DNA from: Immersiella caudata
Lineage: Eukaryota; Ascomycota; Sordariomycetes; Sordariales; Lasiosphaeriaceae
Length of the DNA stretch: 64,000 nt
Assembly (NCBI GenBank): GCA_030512335.1
Contig: JAULSU010000002.1
Location: 6,324,001 to 6,388,000 of the forward strand
Direction: 5' to 3'
How positions within the stretch are numbered: position 1 is the first letter of the stretch; each line of letters opens with the position of its first letter. Below, one piece after another: positions 55,414 through 64,000 of this stretch. The notes under the pieces were generated by a model. The model ran no database searches and was not told the origin of the DNA. It saw only the letters and a list, made by a program, of their open reading frames with translations. A program made the position numbers and the translations under genes.

Positions 55414-58146
55414 ATGCACCACACCCGCGCGGCGCAGCTCACCTGCATTCTTTTCCTCTACGCTCACACGGCATGGGCAGATTCGGCACCACTTGTATCG
55501 ACAAACGGGCAGACGGCGGCCGTCCCATCGTGGTACATACAATCGACGTCGAAAACAGGAAGCAACGATCTCGCTTCGGTATCTAAGTTTGAAGGCGCTG
55601 ACACTAAGTTGTGGCACCGCGTTGACCGCCCCTTCTGTACCTTGGTGGGTTGCTTCATCAACGCTGGTGTTTACAACGACACCGAGTTGTTTTTCTCGGA
55701 AAACTTGAAGCAAGTGGACGAGAGCCAATTCGACGTCCCATGGCTCTACCGCGCCCAATTTTCACTGGAGCCCAGCCAAGGCACCCATTTTCACCTCATC
55801 ACCCATGGCATCACTTCGCGGGCCGACATCTATGTGAACGGCAACCAAGTTGCGGACAAGTCGCTTCAAGCGGGCTCGTACGCCGGCCAGCAATATGACA
55901 TCACCAAATTGGCATCGGAGCAAAATGCGCTGGTCGTCCGGGTGTATCCCACCGCCTACAACATCGATCTCGCTGTGGGCTGGGCCGACTGGCACAACGC
56001 CCCCGCTGACCATGGGACTGGAGTCTGGAGACCAGTCGAGATTAAGCAGACCGGACCTGTGGTGTTGGGACCGCTGCGCGTTGTGACACAGCTTGGAACA
56101 CCTATTGACAGCAGCCCCGCGGATGTGACGCTCAAGTCAACAGCAAGGAATCTAGAAAATGCGCCTGTCACGGTAACGGTTTCCGCTGTCGTGTCACCAG
56201 CAACGAATGGTGGACAGACACTATCTTGGGAGGAGAGAGTCACCCTGGCGCCCCTATCCACTATGGAAATATCCGTTAGCCTGACAGTGGAATCGCCAGC
56301 TATCTGGTGGCCAAAGCAATGGGGAGACCAGTTCCTTTACAGTGCCACCCTGAGAGTCAGCGTTGATGGTGCGGCCTCGGACTCAGCAGGTGCCCAGTTC
56401 GGGTTTCGCACCGTCTCGTCTCGACGAAACAGCTTCGGCGACATTGTGTTCTCCGTAAACGGTCATCCTTTTCAGGTCCTCGGGGGTGGGTACGCGCCCG
56501 ATCTCTACCTCCGCTTCGACCCGGCCAAGCTCAGAAGGGAAATGCAATACCTCATTGACCTCGGTCTCAACACCATCCGGCTCGAAGGCAAAAACGAGCA
56601 CCCAGAATTGTACGACCTCGCTGACCGTATGGGTGTCATGATCATGCCCGGATGGGAATGCTGCGACAAGTGGGAGGCGTGGAGTCACAACCCCTTAAAG
56701 GACAACTATGGACCAACCCCGGTCTGGAATGACGACGATTATGTCATTGCCAACGCCAGCATCCGGCATGAATTGTCCATGATGCAAACGCACCCAAGTG
56801 TGCTGGGTTTTCTCCTTGGCAGCGACTTCTGGCCAGATCCTAAGGCTACTGCCATCTACATGGATGCCCTCGAGGCCGTCAACTGGCAGACCCCTATCAT
56901 CATCTCAGCATCCTCGCGCGGGACGGACGCGGCATCAGGGCTCGGGCCGAGTGGGATGAGAATGGAGGGGCCATATGACTGGGTGCCTCCGTCGTACTGG
57001 TGGGACAACAACGACAGCCTCTACGGCTCGGCCGCGGGGTTCGGCTCGGAGCTCTCTGCCGGCGGTGGGACTCCGGATTTGCCGTCTCTTGAAAAGTTCT
57101 TGTCACAGCCCGACCTTGAAGACTTGTGGAAGCAGCCAGATAAGAATCTTGGGTCTCACATGGGCTCGGAGGCATCTTCTTTCCGCAACCGATCCTTGTT
57201 CAACAGGGGGCTTTGGCGACGGTACGGTGCGCCGACTTCACTTGAGGACTATGTTCAAAAGGCACAGATGGCGGATTACGAAGTCACGCGCGCTCAGTTC
57301 GAGGCCTATGCATCCATGTGGAGCAATCCAAACCGACCGGCCACCGGCATGATCTACTGGATGCTCACGGGGGCCCTGCCCAAGTTGCATTGGAACCTCT
57401 GGGACTACTACATGCGTCCGTCGGGGAACTACTTCGGTGCCAAGCAGGGTGGTCAAATGGAGCATGTTGCATACGACTACGCGCGCAAGTCAATATGGCT
57501 CATCAACCGCTCTATTGACCGCTCAGGACAGAGACGGGTTGACGTGCAGATCATCGACGGCACCGGAAACACACTGCACGGCGATGCCGTCGACGTGACG
57601 ACGGCGCCGAACTCAAGCAAAGACATCCTGTCTCTCAGCTCCGTAATGGGAAGGCATGTCGACAAGGACATTGTCTTCCTCAAACTCGTTTTGTTCGACG
57701 GGGACGGCGTCCTAAGTCGAAATGTCTACTGGTTGCCCCCCAAGACGTCTGACGTCCTGGACTGGGATAGATCTAACTGGCGGCACACTCCAGTCTCTGA
57801 GTTCAGCGACTTGACTTCGCTCGGTTCGCTTCCAACCGCGACGATCTCGGCGAAAGTGTCGTTGCAAGGGGATGGTACTGAGCGGACAGCAGTTGTGATA
57901 CTCGAAAACCAATCGACGGTACCGGCGTTGTTCATTGCGCTCAGCTTGGTTGATGACGACGGAAGGGAAGTGTTGCCGTTGACGTGGTCGGACAATTATG
58001 TGACGCTGTGGCCTCGGGAGTCGTTGACGCTGACAGCGAAACCTCTGCAAGGGGCTTCAGGGATTCCTGCCGCGGTGCGGATTTGGGGTAGGAATGTTGA
58101 ACAGGTGAGCAACCCTGATCGTGCAAAATGCGGAGAATTTGGATAG
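55414..58146 (+). CDS. GH2 exo-beta-D-glucosaminidase-like enzyme, secreted
   Basis: Unspliced frame of 910 residues starting MHHTRAAQLTCILFLYAHTA, a signal peptide. Domains follow GH2: jelly-roll sugar-binding domain (TSRADIYVNGNQVADK), Ig-like domains, then the TIM barrel (DLGLNTIRLEGKNEHPELYD, GWECCDKWEAW). The acid/base is the aspartate of LLGSDFWPD (Asp471) and the nucleophile the glutamate of FGSELSAGG (Glu546). The Asp/Glu pair and spacing match the exo-chitosanase CsxA (Asp469/Glu541) rather than ordinary GH2 galactosidases, which use Asn-Glu. It should release glucosamine from chitosan oligomers. A donor GTGAGC at 58105 suggests splicing near the end; splicing to 58147 or 58168 would replace the last 14 codons with a tail that ends at 58290 and contains a membrane helix. 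Confidence 0.88.
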   Translation: MHHTRAAQLTCILFLYAHTAWADSAPLVSTNGQTAAVPSWYIQSTSKTGSNDLASVSKFEGADTKLWHRVDRPFCTLVGCFINAGVYNDTELFFSENLKQVDESQFDVPWLYRAQFSLEPSQGTHFHLITHGITSRADIYVNGNQVADKSLQAGSYAGQQYDITKLASEQNALVVRVYPTAYNIDLAVGWADWHNAPADHGTGVWRPVEIKQTGPVVLGPLRVVTQLGTPIDSSPADVTLKSTARNLENAPVTVTVSAVVSPATNGGQTLSWEERVTLAPLSTMEISVSLTVESPAIWWPKQWGDQFLYSATLRVSVDGAASDSAGAQFGFRTVSSRRNSFGDIVFSVNGHPFQVLGGGYAPDLYLRFDPAKLRREMQYLIDLGLNTIRLEGKNEHPELYDLADRMGVMIMPGWECCDKWEAWSHNPLKDNYGPTPVWNDDDYVIANASIRHELSMMQTHPSVLGFLLGSDFWPDPKATAIYMDALEAVNWQTPIIISASSRGTDAASGLGPSGMRMEGPYDWVPPSYWWDNNDSLYGSAAGFGSELSAGGGTPDLPSLEKFLSQPDLEDLWKQPDKNLGSHMGSEASSFRNRSLFNRGLWRRYGAPTSLEDYVQKAQMADYEVTRAQFEAYASMWSNPNRPATGMIYWMLTGALPKLHWNLWDYYMRPSGNYFGAKQGGQMEHVAYDYARKSIWLINRSIDRSGQRRVDVQIIDGTGNTLHGDAVDVTTAPNSSKDILSLSSVMGRHVDKDIVFLKLVLFDGDGVLSRNVYWLPPKTSDVLDWDRSNWRHTPVSEFSDLTSLGSLPTATISAKVSLQGDGTERTAVVILENQSTVPALFIALSLVDDDGREVLPLTWSDNYVTLWPRESLTLTAKPLQGASGIPAAVRIWGRNVEQVSNPDRAKCGEFG

Positions 58147-58511
58147 TTGACCCGCGTTGCGTGCAAGAGAAAGGAAAATATTTCTGAGGATTCCAGCGCC
58201 CGAATGAATGCTAAATCGTCGAAAGCATTCGTCTTGGGAATCTTTGCGGCGGTTTTGGTCACACTGGTGTTACACACCGCTATGGTCTAGACGTCGGTTG
58301 GAGGCTGGTGCTGGTTGGTTGGTGAGTGAGTTTTGGGACGCGTGCTGCCTGTGCTGTGCCGTGGCGTGTGCTGTGGTGTGGCGTGTGCTGTGGTGTGGCG
58401 CTTTCCCCTGTGCTCCGAGCCATCGCTGATGACATAAAGGGGCGACCCCGCGAAATTGCCGAGCGTGCCTCCGACGGCACGTATTCTCTCCTCATTTCTG
58501 CCCCATCCAAC

Positions 58512-60143
58512 ATGGTGCGTATTCTGGACCTACCAGCCGAACTCTTCCACGAGATTCTCATCTTCGCATGCCTTGTCAGAGGCGTCCGCCGAGCTCTTCG
58601 ACTCAATCTCGTGTCCACCGCGTTCCAGCGGGCATTGCAGCCCGCGCTCTTTGCCTCGGGTCTACTCGACGCATTCCATGGATATGGTGTTGGAGAGACC
58701 TTGGCGCTTTGGCAAGTGAAGCACTACCCCCAGTCCAAGGTGCAGCTATGGCATCAGTACATCGCGCATCGAATAGGGAATGCAACTGTGCTCAACGAGA
58801 AGCCATACCAGGGTCCGGACTGGGAGAGACGGCTGCTGCTGACACGGCGAGTTGGCGAGGCCTATTGCGAGCTGTCGGGATCGACCTGCGATGTGGACTG
58901 GGCTGCCCGTGTTAGGTCAGAGCTGGCCTGGCTGGTGCTCGACCGCGCAGCTGGCGCCCCGGGAGAGTCAGACTGGATACGCCTACAGGGGGAAGACCGC
59001 TGGGAGCTTTGCCGCCGGGACACTGGTCGACTTCGAATGGAAACCTACTCACTGGGTGTCGATCTGCTGAGTCTGGCGGCCCATCTCAACAATATCCACC
59101 TGGCCAAGAAACTACTCTCCGAAGGGCACTGTCCATCCCAGCACAACTACCTACTTCCACCTGCCACCGAGACGGCTGCCTTTGCTGGACATCGCGAAAT
59201 GCTACTTCTGCTGCAAGAGCACCTTCCTGATTACGACGAAACCTCGGGCCCCCGCCGATCTGGAGATGATGGACTCGGATACAAGAGTGACACCGGCGCA
59301 CTTTACGGCGCTGCCCTCCGAGGGGACCTCGAGATGGTCAAGCTTGCTTTGTATCCCCCCTCACGAAAGAACGCCGATGATCCGAAAACGAGCACTGATA
59401 TCTTTGGCTATCGCTGGGGTTGCACTAGAGAGTCCTTCCAACACTCACCTGCTGATTTCATCTACTACGCCGTTCGAGCGACGAGGGACTGGCCTGTCTT
59501 TGAGTATCTTATCTCGGCATTTGGTTGGCTCCGACCCAATGACGAATACACCAAGTTCCGGTGTCTTTACAATCAAGTCAACAGGGGCAACATGGACATG
59601 CTCACTGCCATGGTACACGCCGATGGGTTCGGTTTCGAGGAGGTTTTCCAAAACAACCTCTGTACCTTGCTTCGATGCGCAGTGCGCCAATGTCGCGAGG
59701 ATATTGTTGATTATATTTTCGAGCATATGGGCCGTCAGTCCAGCGGCATCGCTAGACACTTTGCGTCAGAGTGCGACTGCATTACCCAAATCATCGGAGG
59801 CCTGGACCCAGACACTGGTCCGCCTTTGCCGCTCCTTGCCGCCGCTGCAGCTACAGGAAGTGTTTCCATGTTAAAGAAGCTCATCGACAGGGGGCTGCGA
59901 GTGGAAAAGGGACAGGATTCCGGTTGGCATCCCGCCCTCGTTGCAGCACTTGAGCAGGAGAACCTGGAAATGGCGAGTGTTTTGTTGACTTTGAGAGGCC
60001 CCTCTGGTCGTTGGAGGAAGAAGCTACTGAAACGACCCGAAGACTGCGGGCTTGGAGGGTTGTCATCCGCGAAAGCATTCATTCAAGCGCACTGGGGTAA
60101 CGAACACTGGCAGCCAGGGGGGCGAGACAAATCGCAGGCGTGA
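58512..60143 (+). CDS. F-box protein with degenerate ankyrin-type repeats
   Basis: Single-exon gene of 543 residues. It starts MVRILDLPAELFHEILIFA and continues RALRLNLVSTAFQRALQPALF, the LP.E......L......VS..F pattern of an F-box. Farther on are ankyrin-like units: LLSLAAHLNNIHLAKKLLSEG, ALYGAALRGDLEMVKLALY, LLAAAAATGSVSMLKKLIDRG and PALVAALEQENLEMASVLL. F-box/ankyrin proteins are adaptors that present targets to SCF ubiquitin ligases; the target is unknown. The frame is open upstream of 58512, but the first ATG with domain sequence directly after it is here. It converges on the protease gene with 16 bp between stops. Confidence 0.8.
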   Translation: MVRILDLPAELFHEILIFACLVRGVRRALRLNLVSTAFQRALQPALFASGLLDAFHGYGVGETLALWQVKHYPQSKVQLWHQYIAHRIGNATVLNEKPYQGPDWERRLLLTRRVGEAYCELSGSTCDVDWAARVRSELAWLVLDRAAGAPGESDWIRLQGEDRWELCRRDTGRLRMETYSLGVDLLSLAAHLNNIHLAKKLLSEGHCPSQHNYLLPPATETAAFAGHREMLLLLQEHLPDYDETSGPRRSGDDGLGYKSDTGALYGAALRGDLEMVKLALYPPSRKNADDPKTSTDIFGYRWGCTRESFQHSPADFIYYAVRATRDWPVFEYLISAFGWLRPNDEYTKFRCLYNQVNRGNMDMLTAMVHADGFGFEEVFQNNLCTLLRCAVRQCREDIVDYIFEHMGRQSSGIARHFASECDCITQIIGGLDPDTGPPLPLLAAAAATGSVSMLKKLIDRGLRVEKGQDSGWHPALVAALEQENLEMASVLLTLRGPSGRWRKKLLKRPEDCGLGGLSSAKAFIQAHWGNEHWQPGGRDKSQA

Positions 60144-60159
60144 TAGCGACCCTAGATAG

Positions 60160-61779
60160 CTACCAGCAGTTGTAACTATCACCATCGTCGTCACCCCAAG
60201 CAGAATCTGAGCCCTCAGCATCACATGCTGCCTTGTCCGGGACGGCCGAAGCTACAGACACATACCCAGAGTCGGAATCTTCCAAGATCTTTGCCTTTCT
60301 CAAGTCCTGTAGTAACGCCACATCCAGTAAATCTGCCGTCCCTGGCAGGGTCACCTCCTCAACACCCAACGCTTGCTTCATCTCATCCAAACTCGCGTGA
60401 AGTGGAATCACGTAACCATCCCCGGTTATGTCGGTAGCAACAACATGGCCGTAAACCTCCAATGAAACGGGATTAACCACCCAGGAACCCGAGTCCCCGT
60501 CCTGAAGTTCCTGGCCGTCATCGAGCGTGAGGAGATAGGCATCGACGAAGCCGTTCTCGGGGGAGAGCATGATAGCTCCCGGCATGTGGGATAACAGACC
60601 AAGTCTGGCACCACTAAAACGACTTGAACATGAACCGGTCAACAGAGCAACTTCAATTGGTTTGACCGAGGGGAAGCTGGCGGGGGGAGCGGCTGTCATG
60701 GGTGTAAAGCTGCGCGAGGGAAGGTTGAACTGTGACTGACTGCGAGCGTTGGGAATGCCAAGACCGCCCGAGCTTCCCGGTACCGGGATGAGGTTGGGTC
60801 GAATGCGGACGCCAGTGTCAATCTCGACGAGAGCCCAGTCGTGCTTCGGTATCAAGACTCGGTCCGCGTCCCTTCTGTCTTCCTCGACGACAGGGTGCAG
60901 GACTGTTCCAAGCGCACGAGGGTCCGCGAAAGCCGTGACCTCCAAGTTAATAGCGTCGTCCGGATCCGTGTCCAAGAGGTCGCACAGAGGGTGCCCCGCC
61001 GTCATGGCCACCAATTTGAAGTCTCCCGGTCCGTATATCAGTTTCACGATCCCCCCGATCGTAGAAACCGTGACCGAACTTTCATCCTCGATTCCGAAAG
61101 AAATTTGCAGACCGCATAGGGTGGGAAGATGCCTCTCCTTCACTCGACTCGCATCCCATGTGACACACACTTCCCCCTGAGACCTCTTCTTCGGCTCTTG
61201 TCCGACCACAATGACGTCAAACGAAGGCGTCACCCCATCGTCGGACGTGTAGAGCTTCTTCAACTCCTGACCTTGAAGTGCAGTCTCCAAGTTACGAGTT
61301 TGGTCGCCAGCGAGAAAGATCACGATACTTGGCTTCGCCGTCTCAGCGCTAGTTCCCACAACCATCAACCTCATTGACATGGTCATCTGCGCTCTCTTCG
61401 GCTTCGCCTTGACCAAAGGGAACCCCAACGACCGTTTTTGCAAGCTCTTGTGCAGAAGCTGTTGCATGCTCGGGGCGATTTCTCGAAACCTCGTGTTAGA
61501 GGTGTAATCGATATGGCGGCGGACAATCTGCAAGTCTTCCCGGCCGGGCATCGGCACGCTCGAAGTGCTGTTGTGGGCGAACTCATCTCGAGATGCTTGC
61601 GAAGTTGTGCTGTCTCGCCTTTTGCTGACAGGTGAATTGAATGCAGTGTTGGTTTGAGTTGCGTAACCTGAGTCAACTTGGCGTGGAATTTGGCGGGGAG
61701 AGGGCGTTTTGGTTTCGATGGGGGACGATGAGTTCATCCACTCCACAATGTGGACCTTGGAATCAATTGGGATATCCAT
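60160..61779 (-). CDS. Trypsin-like serine protease domain protein, cytosolic
   Basis: Single-exon gene of 539 residues with no signal peptide. The N-terminal 130 residues are Ser/Thr/Pro-rich and disordered. The rest carries a chymotrypsin-fold signature with an intact triad: His263 in AMTAGHPL, Asp314 in KHDWALVEI and Ser430 in DGDSGSWV. The segments FVDAYLLTLDDGQELQ and EVYGHVVATDITGDGYVIPL fit the fold's C-terminal barrel. An acidic tail ends GDSYNCW. Intracellular proteins with this domain are common in filamentous fungi and in some cases sit on NLR-type receptors; here it stands alone. Protease activity is inferred from the residues only. It is divergent from the membrane-protein gene at 62162, starts 382 bp apart. 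Confidence 0.8.
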   Translation of the reverse strand: MDIPIDSKVHIVEWMNSSSPIETKTPSPRQIPRQVDSGYATQTNTAFNSPVSKRRDSTTSQASRDEFAHNSTSSVPMPGREDLQIVRRHIDYTSNTRFREIAPSMQQLLHKSLQKRSLGFPLVKAKPKRAQMTMSMRLMVVGTSAETAKPSIVIFLAGDQTRNLETALQGQELKKLYTSDDGVTPSFDVIVVGQEPKKRSQGEVCVTWDASRVKERHLPTLCGLQISFGIEDESSVTVSTIGGIVKLIYGPGDFKLVAMTAGHPLCDLLDTDPDDAINLEVTAFADPRALGTVLHPVVEEDRRDADRVLIPKHDWALVEIDTGVRIRPNLIPVPGSSGGLGIPNARSQSQFNLPSRSFTPMTAAPPASFPSVKPIEVALLTGSCSSRFSGARLGLLSHMPGAIMLSPENGFVDAYLLTLDDGQELQDGDSGSWVVNPVSLEVYGHVVATDITGDGYVIPLHASLDEMKQALGVEEVTLPGTADLLDVALLQDLRKAKILEDSDSGYVSVASAVPDKAACDAEGSDSAWGDDDGDSYNCW

Positions 61780-62161
61780 TTTGTTGATACAATGGGATTG
61801 TGGAAATTTGCAGTCGGAATGGGCGATGCTTTGATAATATCAAAGGCCAACGAACAGGAGACTGTCGCACTCCTGAAACTGCCGCAGAGTGCTGGCAGGA
61901 GCGTGTCGTCTGACCAGCATGCGGCTCGTCAATTCGACCATGGGGAAATGCGTGGGTGCTCCGCCACGGTCGCTGTTGCCTTGCATGAGGATTTCGCACT
62001 CTTGGCGAATGGGAGGCCATTTCACCCTATCTGTCGATGCCCGATTGCCCTCGTGATCGGACAAGCGCCACCCTCCTGCCGAGCTTGCACTCGCTCGACG
62101 GATTGAAGATGGAGACAATGCAATTGATCGCCTCAAGTCTGTAATGCCATGAAAGACAACA

Positions 62162-63373
62162 ATGGGATCGCAAACGGCTTTTCCCCTCCAAATCACAACG
62201 ACAGGAGACCTCAAGGCTCTGTGTCAAGTCCTGTGGAGCTGGGAGCTCTGCGACAGCTGTCTCGATGCGACACCTAAAGCTTCCCCGCGGCGCGGGGTAG
62301 CTCCGTGCCATTGCCCCTGGAGGCAGCGCGCCGAGCGGCTGGAGCCGTTTTTCGACTTCTACCGCAAAACTACACGCCCCTACGTCCCTGATTTCTTTGG
62401 CGAACATGACCAAGCGATTAGGAGCCATCAAGACCTGCGCGATATCATCAAGTCCATCAAACAGAACGGGGCCGAACACAGTCAAGAACGTTGCATGCGC
62501 GAGTACTTCAGTCTCCGCGCTCAGGGCAAAGAGTCTTTTGTTCCCGGGAGTGACCAAGCCCGAGCATTCGAACTGGCCGTCAGGATAATGACGATGACAA
62601 GTCTCTCGTGTGACAACAGCCAAGAAGGCTTTCCGGCAGAAGCAACATGGGACGTGGAGGACAAGCAAGCCGAGGCGCCACAGACCTGGCAGGAAGTAGA
62701 CACGCTCTCAGGGGCCATGAACAAGTTGTTCATCTCCCGTATCCACCCAAGCCTTCAGAGCTCCGACAGCCAGTCATCCATCATCCGCCGAAACTTGACG
62801 GTGGTGAATTTGAAGAGAATCGCTGCTCTAAGGATTGAAGGCACTGACAATTTGCAACGTCATCTTCGCCTTGACACTACGGCGGGAGTGGTACAGATAT
62901 TTCACCATACTAATTTCCTGAAAGAGCATCTTCTTGCAACGAAGCACGAGCCAAATTTGCCGCCGATCCCTCGATTGCTTGCACTGGAAACCCTCTGCAC
63001 CCTCCAACTTCTATTCCCCTCCGAGTCCTCCTCCCAAGCCCTCCTCCGGAATCTCGTCAGCAAACAAGGCTTTGACCCCGACTGCCTCCGTTTCGGTACC
63101 TCACCGTTCGAGCTTGGTGGGGAGAAGGAATGGGCGATGCGGTTTCCCATCTGGGGCACGCGACTGATGCATCTTTATGACGAGATTGAGAACCCCAAGC
63201 CAAGGGGACGAATCGAGGTATGGCTGGAGCGAAAGAGCAAATCACGGCATATTATGATGGCAACCATGGTGGGAGTATTGACAGCGGTTCTTCTTGGGTT
63301 GTTTGGGCTGTGTCTCAGCATTTTCCAAACATGGATTGCGTGGCAGCAGTGGAAAGATGGGTCGAACAGATAG
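62162..63373 (+). CDS. Tail-anchored membrane protein of unknown function
   Basis: Single-exon gene of 403 residues, starting MGSQTAFPLQITTTGDLKAL. The long N-terminal part is soluble, with some cysteines (ELCDSCLDATPKA, VAPCHCPW). Near the end come RLMHLYDEIENPKPRGRIEV and WLERKSKSRH, then one hydrophobic helix (MMATMVGVLTAVLLGLFGLC...FQTWIAWQQW). This C-terminal pattern (YDE...NP...WLERKS...membrane helix...W.AW) belongs to a family of fungal hypothetical proteins I have no function for. The topology is cytosolic domain plus C-terminal anchor, as no signal peptide is present. The divergent neighbour is the trypsin-like protein, so the two could be co-expressed. Confidence 0.75.
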   Translation: MGSQTAFPLQITTTGDLKALCQVLWSWELCDSCLDATPKASPRRGVAPCHCPWRQRAERLEPFFDFYRKTTRPYVPDFFGEHDQAIRSHQDLRDIIKSIKQNGAEHSQERCMREYFSLRAQGKESFVPGSDQARAFELAVRIMTMTSLSCDNSQEGFPAEATWDVEDKQAEAPQTWQEVDTLSGAMNKLFISRIHPSLQSSDSQSSIIRRNLTVVNLKRIAALRIEGTDNLQRHLRLDTTAGVVQIFHHTNFLKEHLLATKHEPNLPPIPRLLALETLCTLQLLFPSESSSQALLRNLVSKQGFDPDCLRFGTSPFELGGEKEWAMRFPIWGTRLMHLYDEIENPKPRGRIEVWLERKSKSRHIMMATMVGVLTAVLLGLFGLCLSIFQTWIAWQQWKDGSNR

Positions 63374-64000
63374 TACCAGAAGGTCGTGTTTGTTTGGTAC
63401 GACAAGCGGGTGATTAGCCAACGTTGGAAGGCGGACATGCTGCTCGAGTATGCCCCAGCAGCCATCGAGATTGTGCTGCTTCAGCATATTGTGTAGGTCA
63501 CCGAGTCGGCGTGGAAAGGCGCGAGAGGCCGCTCGATGTGCTGCACACTGAGGAGAAGTGGTGATGAAGGTCCATGGTGCGGTGGCACACCATCGGAGTA
63601 ACTGGAGATGAGTTCGGCCTTATTGACTTTCATGCATTCCAATGACACGTTGAAATTTGAGGGTTGCGGTGGCCTTGTGTTGTCCATCCTTTTCTAGCCA
63701 CTTGAGACATGGACTGGGCTTCCAGCGCGGAACGATGACATTCCCACTCCTTTACTCCCAGACTTTCACTTACTCGAGACGGCACCAGCAGTTGTGGTGC
63801 AACAAACCACCAACGCGGGAGGTAACATGCGACATATTGTGGAGGGTCGGCTTTCTGCCGTATGACATCTGTGATCTCGCTTTTCCTCAGCTACCAGCAG
63901 GAGACGTCCCCTAGCCGAGACACGTAGCACACGGGAACCGTTCTCAAATCCTTGTGTCATCAGGTGGAACTACCAAGGAAGCGTGGGACGCAGGAGTGAG
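63374..64000. other. Right edge, no supported gene
   Basis: A 68-codon minus-strand frame (63481-63687, starting MDNTRPPQPSNFNVS) begins with ATG but has nothing else to support it. I call no gene here. Confidence 0.4.

Overview
The window looks like nuclear DNA of a filamentous ascomycete (Pezizomycotina, most likely a Sordariomycete). Genes carry short introns of about 42-83 bp with GTRNGT donors and CTAAC/CTGAC-type branch points. The protein families are fungal: a CYP505 P450-reductase fusion, cutinase, a GH2 exo-glucosaminidase, DUF7730/2EXR-like proteins and a pogo/Fot1-type transposon. An AT-rich, TpA-rich, stop-riddled block carries the scars of repeat-induced point mutation (RIP). 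All assignments come from reading the sequence; no database search was possible.

Layout. 0.8-1.7 kb: NmrA-like Rossmann protein (-). 2.2-3.9 kb: cytochrome P450 pseudogene (+) with RIP-type stops. 5.2-13.2 kb: AT-rich RIP-degraded repeat block holding two GC-richer ~0.5 kb copies that look like solo LTRs. 14.0-15.6 kb: membrane-anchored fucose-lectin-like protein. 16.5-21.6 kb: a small unknown gene, two duplicated small genes flanking a multi-pass membrane protein, and a Kex2-processed 8-cysteine secreted peptide. 22.6-26.5 kb: F-box-like acidic protein, cutinase, and a secreted-protein gene that appears to lack its ATG. 27.5-30.8 kb: CYP505 fusion enzyme. 33.7-35.5 kb: acidic nuclear-type protein. 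37.8-40.6 kb: kinesin-6-like motor. 40.7-43.8 kb: large unknown protein with low-complexity repeats. 44.3-46.7 kb: amino-acid permease. 47.0-48.4 kb: 2EXR/DUF7730-like protein with a long polyglutamate tail. 48.5-50.4 kb: complete but inactivated pogo-type transposon with 49-bp inverted repeats. 51.2-52.2 kb: single-pass membrane protein. 52.2-58.3 kb: divergent GH95 fucosidase and GH2 exo-glucosaminidase. 58.5-60.1 kb: F-box/ankyrin-like protein. 60.2-63.4 kb: trypsin-like cytosolic protease divergent from a tail-anchored membrane protein.

Functional themes. Several genes face the outside world: lectin, cutinase, GH95/GH2 pair, cysteine-rich peptide, secreted protein, membrane sensor-like protein. 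The most interesting candidates for undescribed biology are the Kex2-type cysteine-rich peptide, the promoter-plus-gene duplication around a membrane protein, the protease/membrane-protein divergent pair, the possible C-terminal membrane anchor of the GH2 enzyme, and the two solo-LTR-like copies whose hairpin loop is inverted relative to each other. The RIP block, the P450 pseudogene and the transposon show that the genome's repeat defence has been active here.
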